The notes beneath the pieces are model-generated. The model was not told where the DNA came from and ran no database searches. It worked only from the letters and a program-made list of their open reading frames with translations. A program made the translations under genes and the position numbers. A DNA stretch of 64,000 nt from Colwellia sp. 12G3 (GTDB taxonomy: Bacteria; Pseudomonadota; Gammaproteobacteria; Enterobacterales; Alteromonadaceae). Positions 18,575 through 26,561 of this stretch are shown here, in pieces. Position 1 is the first letter of the stretch; the number at the start of each line of letters is the position of its first letter. The stretch lies in NCBI RefSeq assembly GCF_002836775.1, contig NZ_PJAQ01000009.1:1-64000 (forward strand), read 5' to 3'.

Positions 18575-20515
18575 ATGATTTTTTCTCCTTCCCCAATAGA
18601 TGCCTTATTTAGAGCCCCTCGTTTAATTAAACGTGTTATTAGTGTTTTTGCTGATTTATGTTTTGTTGGTATTGCCTTTTGGGCAGCGATTATGGTGAGG
18701 GTAGATTCCTTTTCTATTTTTAGTAATTCACAATTTTGGTTGTTACTTTTTTCTTTAATGCCTATCACCGTGCTTATTAACATAAAGCTTGGGCTCTATC
18801 GTGCTGTTATCCGCTTTATAGGTACCAAAGCTGCTACATCAATTGGGATCGCTGTTGTATTTTCTACCGTTATCTTAATTTTATTATCTTACTATTTACA
18901 TGTTCCTTTACCTAGAACCGTACCTATTGTGTTTGCTGCTTTTTTGATGATATTGATCGGTGGCAGTCGATTTGTTTTTAGGGCATTGTTATCTAATAAA
19001 AGTAAAACCAAAGAGCGCGTTATTATTTATGGTGCTGGCTCTTCAGGTCGTCAACTAGCACGTTCATTAATTCAAGGTAATGAATACCTTCCTGTTGCTT
19101 TTATTGATGATGATGTACGTATTCAAAAAAGTGTTGTCTACGGTATTACTGTGTTTAATCGTAGTGACATAGATGCATTAATTATTAAATATTCTGTTAA
19201 CAGAATTTTATTAGCAATGCCTAGAGAAAGCAAAAAACGTATTGCTAGAGTATTAGATAAGTTAGAGAATTTATCCGTTGAAATATTATCTATTCCTGGC
19301 TCTGCTGATTTAGTGAGTGGTAGTGCTAAAATTGATGAGCTACATGAAGTATCAATCGATGACTTACTTGGCCGTGATCCGGTTCAGCCTAACCAGGATT
19401 TATTACAAGCAGATATTCGCAATAAAGTTATAATGATAACAGGGGCTGGGGGGTCTATCGGCTCAGAACTTTGCCGTCAAATTTTACAACAGCATCCTAA
19501 AAAAATTGTGTTACTGGAATTATCTGAATTTGCTTTATATAAAATTAACGGTGAATTACAGATAATGGCTAAAAAATTAGATTATGATCTAATTATTGTG
19601 CCTTTATTAGGCTCTGTTCAGCAAAAAAATAGATTGTTAACTGTTATGCGTACCTTCGCTGTGCAAACCATTTATCATGCTGCAGCCTATAAACATGTAC
19701 CTGTAGTTGAACATAATGTTATTGAAGGTGTTCGAAATAATATATTCGGCACCTTATTTGTCGCTGAGGCCGCAATTGAAGCACAAGTAGAAACGTTTGT
19801 TTTAATCTCTACCGATAAAGCCGTTCGCCCAACTAACGTAATGGGTACAACAAAACGCATGGCTGAACTGGTTTTGCAGGCATTAGCAGATCAAATAGCT
19901 AAAACTAAAGGTAAAACTCGTTTTTGTATGGTGCGTTTTGGCAATGTATTAGGATCATCTGGTTCGGTAGTGCCCTTGTTTAGAGAACAAATTAAGAGTG
20001 GTGGCCCTATTACGGTAACTCATCCTGAAATTATACGTTATTTTATGACTATTCCTGAAGCCTCACAGTTGGTTATTCAAGCGGGATCTATGGGGAAAGG
20101 CGGCGATGTCTTTGTTTTAGATATGGGTGACCCGGTTAATATTTCAGATTTAGCCACTAAGATGATCCACCTGTCGGGATTAACCGTTTTAGATAAGCTT
20201 AACCCCGAAGGTGAAATTGCTATTGAATATACCGGTTTACGGCAGGGTGAAAAGTTATTTGAAGAATTATTAATTGGTGATGATATAACTCAAACTGATC
20301 ATCGTAGAATTATGTCAGCCCATGAGAGCTGGTTACCTTGGCCTGAACTTCAACAAATATTAGTTAAACTTGATGAAGCTTGCCACCAGTTTGACCATGA
20401 AGAAATCAGACGATTATTGCTACAAGCACCCACTGGTTTTGTACCCAAAGATGGTATTTGTGACTTGGTTTGGAATGCTAAAGACACAGAAAAAGACAAT
20501 TATAAAGTTGTTTAA
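18575..20515 (+). CDS. wbpM: WbpM/FlaA1-family UDP-GlcNAc 4,6-dehydratase, membrane-anchored
   Basis: A 646-residue protein of the long WbpM/CapD class. Four or five N-terminal membrane helices (about residues 15-135) are followed by a CoA-binding-like Rossmann segment (YGAGSSGRQLARSL near 152). Then comes the catalytic SDR domain with TGAGGSIGSEL near 291, HAAAYKHVPVVE near 370, STDKAVRPTNVMGTTKR near 415, where Met replaces the usual Tyr as in WbpM, and TGLRQGEKLFEEL near 552. The family converts UDP-GlcNAc to the 4-keto-6-deoxy intermediate for QuiNAc or FucNAc synthesis. It lies apart from its presumed partner at 10229, separated by galU relics and hipBA. A decayed copy of its last 120 codons is fused into the pseudogene at 12975. 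Confidence 0.92.
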   Translation: MIFSPSPIDALFRAPRLIKRVISVFADLCFVGIAFWAAIMVRVDSFSIFSNSQFWLLLFSLMPITVLINIKLGLYRAVIRFIGTKAATSIGIAVVFSTVILILLSYYLHVPLPRTVPIVFAAFLMILIGGSRFVFRALLSNKSKTKERVIIYGAGSSGRQLARSLIQGNEYLPVAFIDDDVRIQKSVVYGITVFNRSDIDALIIKYSVNRILLAMPRESKKRIARVLDKLENLSVEILSIPGSADLVSGSAKIDELHEVSIDDLLGRDPVQPNQDLLQADIRNKVIMITGAGGSIGSELCRQILQQHPKKIVLLELSEFALYKINGELQIMAKKLDYDLIIVPLLGSVQQKNRLLTVMRTFAVQTIYHAAAYKHVPVVEHNVIEGVRNNIFGTLFVAEAAIEAQVETFVLISTDKAVRPTNVMGTTKRMAELVLQALADQIAKTKGKTRFCMVRFGNVLGSSGSVVPLFREQIKSGGPITVTHPEIIRYFMTIPEASQLVIQAGSMGKGGDVFVLDMGDPVNISDLATKMIHLSGLTVLDKLNPEGEIAIEYTGLRQGEKLFEELLIGDDITQTDHRRIMSAHESWLPWPELQQILVKLDEACHQFDHEEIRRLLLQAPTGFVPKDGICDLVWNAKDTEKDNYKVV

Positions 20516-20518
20516 TGG

Positions 20519-20753
20519 TATGTTAATTGCGTTATTAATTACCTTGTTAACAGGAAAGGGCAATCTAATAAAGTCTTTTCCCTGAATGTTTATGTTGGTT
20601 TACTTCAACCCTGATTAGGACTTTCAGGGATGGCAAATACCCTAGACCCGAGAATGTGTGTTTTAAGTACTGTAAGCTCAGGGGTTGGACCTATTTTACA
20701 TTGTAATAACGTCAAATTTTGCTAAGTAGTTGATTTTTGTTAAACGTTGCCTT
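20519..20753 (+). repeat. Spacer repeat R, copy A
   Basis: About 235 bases beginning TGTTAATTGCGTTATTAATT, right after the WbpM-like gene. They recur with roughly 90 per cent identity at 23559-23793. It contains CAACCCTGATTAGG and GTAAGCTCAGGG segments and no convincing gene. It is followed by the galU promoter region and a truncated galU, so it appears to be the ancestral wbpM-galU spacer. Confidence 0.85.
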
Positions 20754-20844
20754 CCTCTCTAGTGAACGGAACTTCCCCATTTTTCCTTTGTTACATCGTT
20801 TTAGCTATAAAAAACATGACATGCTTTGATTAAATACATTAAGG

Positions 20845-21245
20845 ATGAAAATGTCAAAAATAATTAGAAAAGCAGTAATCCCCATAGCAGGCTTAGGCAC
20901 ACGTATGTTACCTGTAACTAAAGCCATCCCAAAAGAAATGCTCCTATTGTAGATAAGCCTATGATCCAATACATAGTGAATGAATGTGTTGCAGCAGGTA
21001 TTAAAGAAATTGTCTTAGTTACCCATTCGTCTAAAAATGCTATCGAAAATCACTTTGATAAGTCATTTGAATTGGAAACCACCTTAGAAAACCGTGTGAA
21101 ACGTCAATTACTTGATGAAATTCAAGCGATTTGTCCGAAAGACGTTACTATTTTACATGTTCGTCAAGGAGAAGCGAAAGGATTAGGGCATGCGGTGTTA
21201 AAAGCTCGTCCTATCATCGGTAATGAACCTTTTTGTTGTTGTGAT
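20845..21245 (+). pseudogene. galU: galU relic, 5' half with frameshift
   Basis: ATG at 20845, after AAGG, begins a GalU reading frame almost identical to copy 2 ([24 protein letters not shown]). One C is missing from the CTCCCTATT stretch at about 20943 and shifts the frame. The correct frame then continues as [19 protein letters not shown] to [13 protein letters not shown], where similarity ends at about 21240 in unrelated sequence. The 3' half is missing. The high identity to 25240-25640 suggests a recent duplication. Confidence 0.92.
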
Positions 21246-21375
21246 ATAAAGCTGATTGTCAGGTTGAAGGTCTAACCTAACCTAACTTGACCTGATGTAG
21301 GCATAGTGCTTTTTAGTTTTTCGATATCTAGTATTGTAAGCGCAAGTTTTACTGGAGTATCAATTGGCTCTGTCA

Positions 21376-21861
21376 TCATAATCGATACTTCGTGCGGGCT
21401 TTCGTCACTATACAGATAACATGCACGTGCATTTTTTCCATCAACTCAATAGTAACCGACTGGTAGTTTTGCCTGGGTAATGGCTCGTTTGTGATTTGAG
21501 TTAATAGGTGGTTAAAGGCCTCTTGCTCAAACGCCGTGCTTGTCTCATCCTGAAGCATTTGTTCAGATAAATCCGATAGGTATTCTCCCCCTGAAAAATC
21601 TTCTTTGCAATAACGCGTTAATGGATCATCTATTATCTCAATAGCCTTAAAACTCACTTCCTCATCCGTTATCGTGATGGTTAACGATGAGCTGTGTTTT
21701 TTACACAGGGTTGTTATGTCCAATAAGCGTAAGTTGTTCAATAAAAATGTCGCAGGCATCATTGTACCTTCTACTATGATTGGAAACTCTTTTTGAAGTA
21801 CAGTGGCATTTTGGTTTAAGGTGACGGTGAGGTACGTTTGGTTAACATGCAACAACGTCAA
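21376..21861 (-). CDS. Unrecognised 161-codon ORF
   Basis: An open frame read on the minus strand from a TTG; an in-frame stop lies 18 bases upstream. It encodes a soluble, mildly acidic protein with alternating beta-like segments in its first 80 residues and an acidic helical middle (EDFSGGEYLSDLSEQMLQDE). I do not recognise the family. The lack of an ATG and the surrounding gene debris leave open that it is a fragment of a longer gene. It might be related to plasmid or phage accessory proteins, but nothing in the sequence proves it. Confidence 0.4.
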   Translation of the reverse strand: MTLLHVNQTYLTVTLNQNATVLQKEFPIIVEGTMMPATFLLNNLRLLDITTLCKKHSSSLTITITDEEVSFKAIEIIDDPLTRYCKEDFSGGEYLSDLSEQMLQDETSTAFEQEAFNHLLTQITNEPLPRQNYQSVTIELMEKMHVHVICIVTKARTKYRL

Positions 21862-21933
21862 CTGATCTGTTGATTTTCAGTATTAAGTGGTATCAATAGT
21901 GCTACGTCTAGAATAAATAAATTTACCAATAAT

Positions 21934-21962
21934 AAAAATCTAGCTTTTGCTAGATTTTTTCA
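21934..21962. terminator. Rho-independent terminator, potentially bidirectional
   Basis: The arms AAATCTAGC and GCTAGATTT enclose a TTTT loop, with TTT runs after the stem on the plus strand and TTTTTATTATT on the minus strand. It would stop transcripts of the toxin-antitoxin pair arriving from the right. Confidence 0.75.
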
Positions 21963-21984
21963 TTTTTAGCGCTGTATTTAAAAC

Positions 21985-22105
21985 TCCGATAAGTTGTTTA
22001 AAGAAGCAGCAGTACATGAAGTTTTCGTCAAACGTCAGTTGCTTGATGAGGTGCCTTAACGAATAGCGTGCACGTCTAGTAAAATGACTAAGAAAGATGA
22101 GTAAT
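21985..22105 (+). pseudogene. galU: Highly decayed galU internal fragment
   Basis: Aligned to galU copy 2 without gaps over about 70 bases, the DNA reads [21 protein letters not shown] against Gal[22 protein letters not shown]. The best block, AAACGTCAGTTGCTTGATGA at 22030-22049, differs at only 2 of 20 positions. A weaker match to the following VRQGEAK region (GTGCACGTCTAGT) appears after an internal deletion. This is a third and older galU relic. Confidence 0.6.
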
Positions 22106-22146
22106 CGCTTTCTATTCATATGTAACGGGTAAATTTATAGACTTAA

Positions 22147-22455
22147 TTATTGATGTTTTCGGTTAGCTATATGTTTTTCTGGCACCATATTTTTATGTAA
22201 AACAGCAAATACGATTAAATAATTATTATCTAACGTGTAATAAATAATATGGCTAACATAGGGGAAGCTAAAAGTTGTTAGTGAAATATCGGTTCTTTGA
22301 ATTCCTATAGAAGGACTGTCAGATAATAACTGTAATGTTTTCTTCAGCTCTTGTAGATACTTTGTCGATTGTTCTCTTTCCCACGTTTTTAAGGTATATT
22401 TTCTGATGTTAAGTAAATCTGCGCGAGCATCTTGTGTAAACTTATATAAAAGCAT
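22147..22455 (-). CDS. ParE/RelE-family toxin
   Basis: A 102-residue protein with the ParE/RelE fold pattern: YKFTQDARADLLNIRKYTLKTW at the N-terminus, then an amphipathic helix with LQELKKTLQLLSDSP, and a beta-rich C-terminus IIYYTLDNNYLIVFAVLHKNMVPEKHI. The FAVLHKNM segment is the usual ParE C-terminal strand. ParE members poison DNA gyrase and RelE members cleave mRNA; this one reads more like ParE. Its ATG directly follows the antitoxin stop (TAAATG), so the pair is translated together. It is complete in length. Confidence 0.88.
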   Translation of the reverse strand: MLLYKFTQDARADLLNIRKYTLKTWEREQSTKYLQELKKTLQLLSDSPSIGIQRTDISLTTFSFPYVSHIIYYTLDNNYLIVFAVLHKNMVPEKHIANRKHQ

Positions 22456-22716
22456 TTAATCTAATTTTCCTGCTATCAAATCAGACATAAATTGTTCACC
22501 TTCAACTAAATTACCATTTTCTATATCAAGTTTAGCTCTAGCAGCTCGTTCTTGTAACAAAGTGAATTTAACTTCTTCCATTTGTTGATATTCATCCATT
22601 GAAATTACAACAGCAACGGGTTTACCGTTTTTGTTGATCTGAACCGGCTCGCGTTGGGCCTTTAATAGCATATCCCCAAACTGTGTTTTAGCATCATTTG
22701 CAGTAAGTGCTTGCAT
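22456..22716 (-). CDS. Phd/YefM-family antitoxin
   Basis: An 86-residue protein with an N-terminal Phd/YefM fold: ALTANDAKTQFGDMLLKAQREPVQINKNGKPVAVVIS and MDEYQQMEEV. An acidic helical tail follows that would wrap the toxin. It is the first gene of the pair. An inverted repeat (TCGAA-N3-TTCGA) and a -10-like TATACT lie just upstream, consistent with autoregulation. It pairs with the ParE-like toxin that starts immediately after its stop. Confidence 0.88.
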   Translation of the reverse strand: MQALTANDAKTQFGDMLLKAQREPVQINKNGKPVAVVISMDEYQQMEEVKFTLLQERAARAKLDIENGNLVEGEQFMSDLIAGKLD

Positions 22717-22746
22717 TGTTTATTACTCATTATGGTTAATAACAAC

Positions 22747-22766
22747 AGTATAGTCGAATCGTTCGA
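22747..22766 (-). promoter_or_regulatory. Probable promoter/operator of the toxin-antitoxin pair
   Basis: On the minus strand TCGAACGATTCGA (arms TCGAA and TTCGA, 22754-22766) is followed at once by TATACT (22747-22752), a good -10 hexamer about 30 bases before the antitoxin ATG. An operator lying over the -35/-10 spacer is the usual layout for Phd-type autorepression. The assignment is an inference from position. Confidence 0.5.
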
Positions 22767-23091
22767 AACAATCTATTTGAACTGAGTTAGTAGTGCTAAC
22801 GATTATATGAATAATATATTAAGTCGACCTATAGCTAAGGATATATAGTTAATTTTCAATAGATTATGTTTGCACAGGAGTTTGACCCTGGGTTCAATGA
22901 TTTTAAATAATTGATCCCACTTATCTATTATGAAAGTTTTTTGATGAAATAAAATCTAAAATATCGGCTTTAATTCAGCTGTTATGTTTTCTTCTATTGC
23001 TCATTGGCTATGTTAACAGTTGGGTTGTGATAAAAGATTATGCGAATTAGTACGGATTTGTTAGTTGTTAAGTGTAGTGCTTACCGGTTGA

Positions 23092-23117
23092 GATCCTGAA
23101 TCAAGTTCAGGATGACG
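23092..23117 (+). repeat. GGAT/ATGACG palindrome family member
   Basis: GATCCTGAA-TCAAG-TTCAGGATGACG: an 8-9 bp stem with a short loop and a conserved GACG tail. Related palindromes are at 23243 (reversed), 26772, 28671, 29905 and 41089. Confidence 0.65.
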
Positions 23118-23242
23118 ATGGTTAGTTATAGTTGTGAAAAGATAATACATCAGGGACTAGACATGTTTGCCCGCGGATTTACGCGGATAAGGTCAAGGGA
23201 TAGGTCAAGTATTGACCATTAATCGAACCTCTTGGGTCATTT

Positions 23243-23274
23243 CGTCATACTCGAGTTGTCTTGTCGAGTATCCA
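23243..23274 (-). repeat. GGAT/ATGACG palindrome family member, reversed
   Basis: On the minus strand it reads CTGGATACTCGA, a 9-base loop, then TCGAGTATGACG. The stem is ATACTCGA with TCGAGTAT. It has the same architecture as the copy at 23092 but a different stem sequence. Confidence 0.6.
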
Positions 23275-23394
23275 GTTTTTGATTTTTAAACGATTAAGTG
23301 AATGGATCCCCGACAACAAACTTCGATGTATGGACTCCCTTCCCTTACGGGAGTAACGTAATAAGCGTCAAAACTTTTACCCAGGAGCCCATAC

Positions 23395-23558
23395 ATGTTC
23401 AATAATAACGTTATCGCCATAGATTTAGCATAAACTTCTTTTCATGCCTGTAATTTAAACAAACATAATTAGCTTACCACCAACAAAGAATTCACTCGTA
23501 AGAAACTGCAAGAGTGGCTAATTAAACAGCCTAAATCAATTGTAGCAGTTGAAGCATG
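23395..23558 (+). pseudogene. IS110-family transposase relic, N-terminal fragment
   Basis: From the ATG at 23395 the frame reads MFNNNVIAIDLA, stop, TSFHACNLNKHN, stop, LTTNKEFTRKKLQEWLIKQP and KSIVAVEAC. This is the N-terminal RuvC-like DEDD segment of IS110 transposases, with the first catalytic Asp in AIDLA. Two Lys codons have become TAA (23431-23433) and TAG (23470-23472). Similarity stops where repeat R begins at about 23559, so the element was cut by the recombination that placed copy B of R here. Confidence 0.85.
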
Positions 23559-23793
23559 TGTTAATTGCGTTATTAATTACCTTGTTAACGGGAAAGGACA
23601 AGCTAATCAAGTCTTTTCCCTGAATATTTATGTTGGTTTACTACAACCCTGATTAGGTCTTTCAGGGATGGCAAAAATCCTAGGCCCGAGAATGTGTTTT
23701 TTAAGTACTGTAAGCTCAGGGATTGGACCTATTTTACATTGTAATTCCGTCAATTTTTGCTAAGTAGTTGATTTTTTGTTAAAGGTTTCCCTC
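23559..23793 (+). repeat. Spacer repeat R, copy B
   Basis: The second copy of the 235-base segment at 20519-20753, with scattered substitutions. It starts with the same TGTTAATTGCG boundary but here follows the IS110 relic instead of the WbpM-like gene. It ends inside the target site of the ISAs1 element; beyond that element the sequence resumes the galU promoter region. Confidence 0.85.
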
Positions 23794-25101
23794 CAGGGAA
23801 ACAGCATGAAACACCTTGATATATAAGGGCTAGAATAATATTGCGAGAATAGTAAAAAATAATTTTTATCTATTCATTAATGATTTAAAGATCGACTTGT
23901 AGATCGTTTTAGCTGTGTTCAAATGAGTTTCTATTCAAGGAAACTTTTATGACAACACAAAATAACCCATTCCAACATTTTACAGAAATTACTGATTATC
24001 GACAAAAAGCAAAAGTTAAACACAAGCTTTCGGATATCATTCTATTAACTATTTGTGCTGTAATTTCAGGTCAGGATGGTTGGAGTGGTATTGAAGATTT
24101 TGGTCATGCCCGAAAAGATTTTCTTAAACGATATGGAGGCTATTTATTTGGCATTCCAGATGCAGATACCATAGCGAAGGTTATGGGACGAATAAGCCCT
24201 AATGCGCTACAAAGATGCTTTATTAGTTGGATGCAAAGCTGTCATACTTTAACAGATGGCGAGGTAATAGCCATTGATGGTAAAACAGCCAGGGGCTCAT
24301 ACAATAAATCAAAAGCTAAAGGTGCTATCCATATGGTTAATGCGTTTGCTACACGCAATGGCATGAGTATTGGTCAGGTAAAAGTAAATGCAAAAAGCAA
24401 TGAAATAACTGCTATTCCAGAATTACTTGAACTCCTTGATGTAAGAGGGTGTTTGATTACAATTGATGCGATGGGCTGCCAAAAAAAGATAGCTAAAAAA
24501 ATTGTAGATAAAGGTGCTGATTACCTTCTTGCGGTTAAAGGAAACCAGGGTAAGTTAGAGGGTAAATTTGATCAATACTTTAAGATTGAAATGCTTCAAA
24601 AATTCGATGGCGATAGCTATAGTACACAAGAAAAATCTCATGGTAGAAAAGAAACTCGCTTAGCAATTGTTAATGATGATTTATCCGTTCTTGGAGACTT
24701 GGAATATGATTGGCCGGAATTAAAAACAATGGGGATCGTTGTTTCATTTATAGGGGAAAAGGATGTTTTATCAGAAGATGACTTTTCTGTGCGTTACTAT
24801 ATTAGTTCAAAAGCACTGGATACTAAAACATTGCTGAACGCATCCCGTTCTCATTGGGGTGTAGAAGTAATGCATTGGTCACTAGATACAGCATTTCGAG
24901 AAGATGCTAGCCGTATTCGAGTAGACGATAGAGCTGAAACCTTCGCAAGGATCCGCCAGTTGGCTTTAAATTTGTTAAAGTCAGAGAAAAGTTTTAAAGG
25001 TGGTATCCAGCGTAAGAGAATGAAGGCTGCGATGAGTGAATCTTATTTGAGCAAGGTTCTAGCAGCCCTTTAAAATCAGATGTGTTCATGCTGTTTCCGT
25101 A
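23794..25101 (+). mobile_element. ISAs1-family insertion sequence with 10-bp target duplication
   Basis: The element is 1308 bases long and contains one transposase gene. The terminal inverted repeats begin CAGGGAAACAGCATGAA on the left and, read inward, TACGGAAACAGCATGAA on the right. GGTTTCCCTC is duplicated at 23784-23793 and 25102-25111, the size expected for ISAs1 insertions. Removing the element and one target copy restores the R-galU promoter junction seen at about 20753, so the insertion post-dates the duplication. The element looks intact and could be active. Confidence 0.92.
23949..25073 (+). CDS. ISAs1-family transposase
   Basis: A 374-residue DDE transposase of the ISAs1/H-repeat-associated (YhhI-like) type. 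The N-terminal DUF4372-like part has KHKLSDIILLTICAVISGQDGW. The catalytic blocks are AIDGKTARGS near residue 116 (first Asp), LITIDAMGCQKKIA near 176 (second Asp), LLAVKGNQ near 197, and SHWGVEVMHWSLDTAFREDASR near 303 (Glu). Length is typical for the family and no stop or frameshift is visible. It is the only gene of the IS and presumably mobilises it by cut-and-paste. Confidence 0.95.
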   Translation: MTTQNNPFQHFTEITDYRQKAKVKHKLSDIILLTICAVISGQDGWSGIEDFGHARKDFLKRYGGYLFGIPDADTIAKVMGRISPNALQRCFISWMQSCHTLTDGEVIAIDGKTARGSYNKSKAKGAIHMVNAFATRNGMSIGQVKVNAKSNEITAIPELLELLDVRGCLITIDAMGCQKKIAKKIVDKGADYLLAVKGNQGKLEGKFDQYFKIEMLQKFDGDSYSTQEKSHGRKETRLAIVNDDLSVLGDLEYDWPELKTMGIVVSFIGEKDVLSEDDFSVRYYISSKALDTKTLLNASRSHWGVEVMHWSLDTAFREDASRIRVDDRAETFARIRQLALNLLKSEKSFKGGIQRKRMKAAMSESYLSKVLAAL

Positions 25102-25191
25102 GGTTTCCCTCCTCTCTAGTGAACGGAACTTCCCCATTTTTCCTTTGTTACATCGTTTTTGCTATAAAAAACATGACATGCTTTGATTAAA

Positions 25192-25231
25192 TATTTAAAC
25201 TATAACTATTGAAATAGTTATAGTTTAAATA
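25192..25231. repeat. 18-bp perfect stem hairpin between galU promoter and ribosome binding site
   Basis: TATTTAAACTATAACTAT pairs perfectly with ATAGTTATAGTTTAAATA around a TGAA loop. The related leader at 20820-20850 lacks it: there GATTAAATA is followed directly by CATTAAGG. The hairpin is bounded by TAAATA on both sides. It ends 5 bases before the AAGGA ribosome binding site of galU copy 2, so it would lie in the mRNA leader. Confidence 0.85.
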
Positions 25232-25239
25232 CATTAAGG

Positions 25240-26148
25240 ATGAAAATGTCAAAAATAATCAGAAAAGCAGTAATCCCCGTAGCAGGCTTAGGCACACGCA
25301 TGCTACCAGCCACAAAAGCAATTCCCAAAGAAATGCTCCCTATTGTAGATAAGCCTATGATCCAATACATTGTAAATGAGTGTGTTGCAGCAGGTATTAA
25401 AGAAATTGTTTTAGTTACCCATTCGTCTAAAAATGCTATCGAAAATCACTTTGATAAGTCATTTGAATTGGAAACCACCTTAGAAAACCGTGTGAAACGT
25501 CAATTACTTGATGAAATTCAAGCGATTTGTCCGAAAGATGTAACTATATTGCATGTACGTCAAGGTGAAGCTAAAGGCTTGGGGCATGCGGTGTTAAAAG
25601 CTCGTCCTATCATCGGTAATGAACCTTTTGTGGTTGTTCTACCTGATGTCATTTTAGATGATTCTACCGCGGATTTAAAAACTGAAAATTTAGCCGCAAT
25701 GTTAACTCGCTATCAAGAAGTAGGTGGTTATAGCCAGATAATGGTTGAACCTGTTCCTATGGACAAAGTGAGTAGTTATGGCGTGGTTGATTGTGGTGGA
25801 TATGATTTAGCTCCCGGTGAGTCTAAAGCGATGACTGCTATTGTAGAAAAGCCTCCGGTTGATGAAGCGCCTTCAAATTTAGCAGTTGTTGGTCGTTATG
25901 TCCTATCTGAAAAGATTTGGGATTTATTGAAGTTAACACCACCCGGTGCGGGTGATGAAATTCAATTAACAGATGCTATTGCTATGTTGATGGAAAAAGA
26001 AACAGTAGAAGCATTCCATATGACGGGTAAATCACATGATTGTGGTTCTAAATTGGGTTATATGAAGGCAAACGTTGAGTATGGCTTGCGTCACCCTGAA
26101 TTAGCGGATGATTTTAAGGCATATTTGCAAGAAATAGTTAAAGGTTAG
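25240..26148 (+). CDS. galU: UTP-glucose-1-phosphate uridylyltransferase (copy 2)
   Basis: A 302-residue intact GalU that makes UDP-glucose for polysaccharide synthesis. Motifs are [19 protein letters not shown] (residues 17-35), [41 protein letters not shown] near 133, [19 protein letters not shown], and [15 protein letters not shown] near 266. The ATG at 25240 follows AAGGA. It has a long hairpin in its leader. It differs from copy 1 at a modest number of positions, mostly in the second half, so the two are older paralogues or imports rather than a fresh tandem copy. Pgi downstream supplies related sugar-phosphate flux. Confidence 0.96.
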   Translation: MKMSKIIRKAVIPVAGLGTRMLPATKAIPKEMLPIVDKPMIQYIVNECVAAGIKEIVLVTHSSKNAIENHFDKSFELETTLENRVKRQLLDEIQAICPKDVTILHVRQGEAKGLGHAVLKARPIIGNEPFVVVLPDVILDDSTADLKTENLAAMLTRYQEVGGYSQIMVEPVPMDKVSSYGVVDCGGYDLAPGESKAMTAIVEKPPVDEAPSNLAVVGRYVLSEKIWDLLKLTPPGAGDEIQLTDAIAMLMEKETVEAFHMTGKSHDCGSKLGYMKANVEYGLRHPELADDFKAYLQEIVKG

Positions 26149-26202
26149 GATTTCTGTTTTTAGGTACTTTGGTATTTTAGACACTAGAGATTTAAGAGAT
26201 AT

Positions 26203-26248
26203 TTTACCACCGAGGACACAGAGGGACTTCGTCCTGCACCGAGAAGAG
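26203..26248 (+). repeat. CACCGAGG dispersed repeat with GGAC-TTC-GTCC hairpin
   Basis: Units: CACCGAGGA, CACAGAGG, then hairpin GGAC-TTC-GTCC, then CACCGAGAAGA. It lies 54 bases after galU copy 2. This variant has a longer stem than the copies at 26341-26740. Confidence 0.8.
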
Positions 26249-26340
26249 ACTAGTGATAAAGTGATCTTATTGGATAAGTGATTTAAGGTACTAGAGATTA
26301 AGTGATGAGTTATCTCATGGATTCAAGACACTAGTTATTT

Positions 26341-26380
26341 TCACCACCGAGGACACCGAGGCTTCGCTACATCGAGAAGA
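26341..26380 (+). repeat. CACCGAGG dispersed repeat
   Basis: Units CACCGAGGA, CACCGAGG, GC-TTC-GC mini-hairpin, then CATCGAGAAGA. First member inside the 180-base tandem array. Confidence 0.8.
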
Positions 26381-26520
26381 AATAAAAGCTTAAGTGATGA
26401 GTTAACTTGCTATGTAGCTAGCGTAGGAGTTCATTAATTACGTAATCTTGGAGGTGTTTGATCGAAGATCCATTGTTTTTAGTTTGGCTGTGGTTGGTAG
26501 GGATGAAGACACTAGTAAAT

Positions 26521-26561
26521 TTTACCACCGAGGACACCGAGGCTTCGCTACACCGAGAAGA
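26521..26561 (+). repeat. CACCGAGG dispersed repeat
   Basis: Units CACCGAGGA, CACCGAGG, GC-TTC-GC mini-hairpin, then CACCGAGAAGA. Second member inside the tandem array. Confidence 0.8.

Larger units (their letters stand above)
22767..23394. other. Gene-free spacer with palindromic repeats and an IS110 left flank
   Basis: No supported gene. It contains two members of the GGAT/ATGACG palindrome family (23092-23117 and, reversed, about 23243-23274). Its right end (about 23290-23394) precedes an IS110-type transposase relic and probably includes remains of that element's non-coding left end. Confidence 0.45.

Noticed and set aside
20961..21275. Independent 104-codon GalU-like gene
   Set aside because: It is the out-of-frame continuation of the truncated galU relic starting at 20845 and lacks the catalytic N-terminus and the C-terminal half.
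21376..21861. DNA polymerase III beta-clamp-like protein
   Set aside because: A weak impression from the TMMPATFLLNNLRLLD segment only; length and remaining sequence do not fit, so no function is assigned.
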